A stretch of 64,000 nucleotides of DNA from Kitasatospora sp. NBC_00374 (GTDB lineage: Bacteria > Actinomycetota > Actinomycetes > Streptomycetales > Streptomycetaceae), in assembly GCF_041434935.1 (NCBI RefSeq), contig NZ_CP107964.1, positions 3,348,001 to 3,412,000 on the forward strand, given 5' to 3'. The stretch's first letter is position 1; each line of letters opens with the position of its first letter. Shown in pieces: positions 61,353 through 64,000 of this stretch. The notes under the pieces were generated by a model, which saw only the letters and a program-made list of their open reading frames with translations, did no database searches and had not been told where the DNA came from. The position numbers were made by a program, and so were the translations under genes.

Positions 61353-61368
61353 AGTGGCATAGACCAAT
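61353..61368 (-). promoter_or_regulatory. DasR-type (dre-like) site before the hexosaminidase gene
   Basis: On the minus strand this reads ATTGGTCTATGCCACT, 13 of 16 matches to ACTGGTCTAGACCACT. Position just upstream of a GlcNAc-releasing enzyme makes DasR control likely. Confidence 0.7.
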
Positions 61369-61375
61369 GCGCGAC

Positions 61376-61654
61376 TCAGCCCTGCTGGTCGTCGCCGCCC
61401 TTGTCCGAGCCGAGACCCTCGAAGATCTCCTTGCACATCGGACACACCGGGTACTTCTTGGGGTCGCGGCCCGGGACCCAGACCTTGCCGCAGAGCGCGA
61501 CCACCGGGCTGCCGGAGAGCGCGCTCTCCATGATCTTGTCCTTCTGGACGTAGTGCGCGAAGCGCTCGTGGTCGCCGTCGCCGTGCGACACCTGCGGGAC
61601 GGGCTCGACCAGGGTGCCGGTGCCGAGGCCGCGCTCGGGCTCAAGAGTGCTCAT
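61376..61654 (-). CDS. DUF3039 protein with zinc-ribbon-like cysteines
   Basis: A 92-residue actinobacterial DUF3039 protein. HYVQKDKIMESALSGSPVVALCGKVWVPGRD is the core and PVCPMCKEIFEG ends it, with three Cys (one CxxC) that may bind zinc. ATG at 61654 is preceded by TTAGACT about a dozen bases upstream, so the mRNA may be leaderless. Function unknown. Confidence 0.75.
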   Translation of the reverse strand: MSTLEPERGLGTGTLVEPVPQVSHGDGDHERFAHYVQKDKIMESALSGSPVVALCGKVWVPGRDPKKYPVCPMCKEIFEGLGSDKGGDDQQG

Positions 61655-61723
61655 GAGTGCCAAGTCTAAGGTCGCCGCCGGGAACCGGGCCAGTAGCGCC
61701 CCGGCGACCCGGACCGGCCGGTC

Positions 61724-62293
61724 TCAGTTGAGGGTCGGATCGTCCGGGTAGGTGGCCAGCATGGCGAGCGGCCCGCGCTGGCGGCGCAGCACCGAGCGCC
61801 ACAGCCGGTCCGGGTCCGGGCACGAGACGTCGCCCGGCTCGCAGTCGGCCAGGTACCAGGCCCCCTCCGCGATCTCGGTCTCCAGCTGTCCGGGCGACCA
61901 GCCCGCGTACCCGGCGAAGACCCGCAGCGCGCCCAGCTCACCCACCAGGACCTCCGGCGGGGCCTCCAGGTCGACCAGCCCGATCGCGCCGTGCACCCGC
62001 CGCCAGCCCAGCGGCTCGGCGTGACCCTCCTCACCCGGGACCACCGCGATGGCGAGCGCCGAGTCGAGGGCCACCGGGCCGCCCTGGAAGATCACCGGCG
62101 GCTGCCCGGTGAGGTCCGCCCAGGCGTCGAGCACGCTGGCCACCTCGACCGGCGTGGGGCGGTTCAGCACCACGCCGAGAGCGCCCTGCGTGTCGTGGTC
62201 GAGCAGCAGTACCACCGCCCGCGCGAAGTTGGGGTCGGTCAGCACGGGCGTCGCGACGAGCAGTCGGCCGGTGTGCGAGAGGGCCGGGGTCAT
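61724..62293 (-). CDS. YqgE/AlgH family protein
   Basis: A 189-residue protein of the UPF0301 family. Typical parts: LSHTGRLLVATPVLTDPNFARAVVLLLDHDTQGALGVVLNRP at the start (in two blocks) and VFAGYAGWSPGQLETEIAEGAWY. No settled function. The ATG at 62293 is preferred; another three codons earlier is possible. Confidence 0.82.
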   Translation of the reverse strand: MTPALSHTGRLLVATPVLTDPNFARAVVLLLDHDTQGALGVVLNRPTPVEVASVLDAWADLTGQPPVIFQGGPVALDSALAIAVVPGEEGHAEPLGWRRVHGAIGLVDLEAPPEVLVGELGALRVFAGYAGWSPGQLETEIAEGAWYLADCEPGDVSCPDPDRLWRSVLRRQRGPLAMLATYPDDPTLN

Positions 62294-62558
62294 GCCCAAC
62301 ATGATCCCGCAGCGGGGGCGGCGAGGGGCGCCCAACACGAAACCTCCGCGAGCCGCACCCCCCACTCGTACGGCCCAATCGGACGGCCCGGACCACCCCG
62401 GCGGAGCATGATCACTTATAGGACACACGGGAACCAATCGACCGCCTACTACCATCTACGTTTGGTGGTGCGCCTTGCGCGGTGGATTCCGTCCCACAGC
62501 TGTCCGTCCACCGCCGCCTCTGCCCTGTCCTCCCCCCGGCACCCGGATTGCGAGAACG

Positions 62559-63902
62559 ATGATCGACGACGTCCTGCTGGTCCACGGCGGTAATCCGCTC
62601 GAAGGCGAGATCCAGATCCGTGGTGCGAAGAACCTGGTCCCCAAGGCCATGGTCGCCGCGCTGCTCGGCCAGGGCCCCAGCAGGCTGCGCAACGTCCCGG
62701 ACATCCGTGACGTCAAGGTGGTGCGCGGCCTGCTCCAGCTGCACGGGGTGACCGTGCGGACCGGCGACGAGGACGGCGAGCTCATCCTCGACCCCTCGCA
62801 CGTGGAGAGCGCCAACGTCGCCGACATCGACGCGCACGCCGGCTCCTCCCGCATCCCGATCCTGTTCTGCGGCCCGCTGCTGCACCGCCTCGGCCACGCC
62901 TTCATCCCGGGCCTGGGCGGCTGCGACATCGGCGGCCGGCCGGTCGACTTCCACTTCGAGGTGCTGCGCCAGTTCGGCGCCTCGATCGAGAAGCACCCGC
63001 AGGGCACCTACCTGGTCGCCCCGCAGCGGCTGCGCGGCACCAAGATCGAGCTGCCCTTCCCCTCGGTCGGCGCGACCGAGCAGGTCCTGCTCACCGCGGT
63101 GCTCGCGGAGGGCGTCACCGAGCTGCGCAACGCGGCCATCGAGCCGGAGATCGTCGACCTGATCTGCGTGCTGCAGAAGATGGGCGCGATCATCTCGATG
63201 GGCACCGACCGCACCATCCTGATCACCGGTGTGGACGAGCTCGGCGGCTACAACCACCGCGCCCTGCCGGACCGTCTGGAGGCCGCCTCCTGGGCGTGCG
63301 CCGCGCTGGCGACCCGGGGCGACATCTACGTCCGCGGCGCCCGCCAGCTGGAGATGATGACCTTCCTCAACACCTTCCGGAAGGTCGGCGGCGCCTTCGA
63401 GGTCGACGACGAGGGCATCCGGTTCTGGCACCCGGGCGGCGAGCTCAAGGCGATCGCCCTGGAGACCGACGTGCACCCCGGCTTCCAGACCGACTGGCAG
63501 CAGCCGCTGGTGGTCGCGCTGACCCAGGCCAACGGCCTGTCCATCGTCCACGAGACGGTGTACGAGTCGCGGCTCGGCTTCACCGGCGCGCTGAACCAGA
63601 TGGGCGCGCACATCCAGCTCTACCGCGAGTGCCTGGGCAGCACCCCCTGCCGCTTCGGCGCCCGCAACTTCAAGCACTCGGCGGTCGTCTCCGGCCCGTC
63701 CAAGCTGCTCGGCGGCGAGCTGGTCATCCCCGACCTGCGCGGCGGTTTCTCGTACCTGATCGCGGCGCTGGCCGCCGAGGGCACCTCCACCGTGCACGGG
63801 ATCGACCTGATCAACCGCGGCTACGAGAACTTCATGTCGAAGCTGCGGGACCTCGGCGCCCACGTCGAGCTGCCCAGCGAGGAGCTCGTGACCACGGCCT
63901 GA
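62559..63902 (+). CDS. murA: UDP-N-acetylglucosamine 1-carboxyvinyltransferase MurA
   Basis: A 447-residue enzyme that moves enolpyruvate from PEP to UDP-GlcNAc, the first committed step of peptidoglycan synthesis. The active-site Cys122 is in LGGCDIGGRPVD, so the fosfomycin-reactive residue is present. Other marks are RGAKNLVPKAMVAALLG at the N-terminus and RGGFSYLIAALAAEG near the end. ATG at 62559 follows the start of the conserved region; no strong ribosome site is seen. It uses UDP-GlcNAc, linking it with the amino-sugar genes of this window. Confidence 0.9.
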   Translation: MIDDVLLVHGGNPLEGEIQIRGAKNLVPKAMVAALLGQGPSRLRNVPDIRDVKVVRGLLQLHGVTVRTGDEDGELILDPSHVESANVADIDAHAGSSRIPILFCGPLLHRLGHAFIPGLGGCDIGGRPVDFHFEVLRQFGASIEKHPQGTYLVAPQRLRGTKIELPFPSVGATEQVLLTAVLAEGVTELRNAAIEPEIVDLICVLQKMGAIISMGTDRTILITGVDELGGYNHRALPDRLEAASWACAALATRGDIYVRGARQLEMMTFLNTFRKVGGAFEVDDEGIRFWHPGGELKAIALETDVHPGFQTDWQQPLVVALTQANGLSIVHETVYESRLGFTGALNQMGAHIQLYRECLGSTPCRFGARNFKHSAVVSGPSKLLGGELVIPDLRGGFSYLIAALAAEGTSTVHGIDLINRGYENFMSKLRDLGAHVELPSEELVTTA

Positions 63903-63922
63903 CCGGCCGTACGTCGTCGGTC

Positions 63923-63950
63923 CGCCGCCGGGCCCGCGCCCGGCGGCGGA
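63923..63950 (+). terminator. Terminator of murA
   Basis: A perfect 12-bp GC stem (63923-63934 with 63939-63950) with a 4-nt loop, 20 bases after the murA stop. Confidence 0.75.
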
Positions 63951-64000
63951 AGGCCCCGCAAGGGGCCCTGGAACAGCACAGTGGCCGGTCCCCGAGGGGG

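Overview
The window is a gene-dense, very GC-rich actinobacterial chromosome segment. Gene content and order (DasR-type operator on a GlcNAc PTS permease, SsgA-like proteins, mycosins, cysO/cysM/mec, hpd next to an Lrp regulator, murA) match the arm-proximal core of Streptomyces or Kitasatospora. From memory, the order resembles the S. coelicolor stretch from nagE2 (SCO2907) to murA (SCO2949). I could not align it, so the species is not assigned.

Layout, left to right. 1-4 kb: nagE2 behind a double DasR operator, a cupin, and an intracellular subtilase with a small partner gene. 4-13 kb: an MBL hydrolase, a small HTH protein, the cysteine module (cysM, cysO, a Cys-containing leader peptide, mec), clpS with its DUF2017 neighbour, and the NAD salvage genes pncB and pncA. 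11-18 kb: an AbiEi/nuclease-like protein, a decayed CDF transporter, a sigma-like protein, DUF2332, DinB, GNAT and a lytic transglycosylase. 18-22 kb: type VII-like locus 1 (mycosin, long WXG protein, short partner). 22-35 kb: endonuclease V, two RDD proteins, an SsgA-like protein, a GT87 transferase, a GH18 chitinase, a two-component system, a truncated hpd, Lrp, a secreted Lon-like protease and IclR. 35-49 kb: an SF2 helicase, a Doc toxin-antitoxin pair, a second SsgA-like protein, an envelope cluster (two DUF2156 membrane proteins, an esterase, a class F sortase), a deacetylase-like lipoprotein, and MFS and SMR exporters. 49.6-49.9 kb: a tRNA-Cys gene preceded by a tiny Cys-rich reading frame. 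50-55 kb: type VII-like locus 2 with two mycosins. 55-64 kb: a three-subunit xanthine dehydrogenase operon, a GH20 hexosaminidase with a DasR-like site, DUF3039, YqgE and murA.

Main themes. (1) Amino-sugar use: the PTS permease and the hexosaminidase both carry DasR-like sites, and a chitinase lies between them. (2) Cysteine: two short reading frames containing Cys codons lie upstream of cysteine-related genes, one before cysO-cysM and one directly before tRNA-Cys. The second is the most unusual signal in the window. (3) Type VII-like secretion: two paralogous loci share a C-terminal tail that contains a YxxxD signal, and three mycosins are present, but no Ecc core genes are in the window. 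(4) Gene decay: hpd lacks its catalytic half, and a CDF transporter has an internal deletion and a replaced C-terminus.
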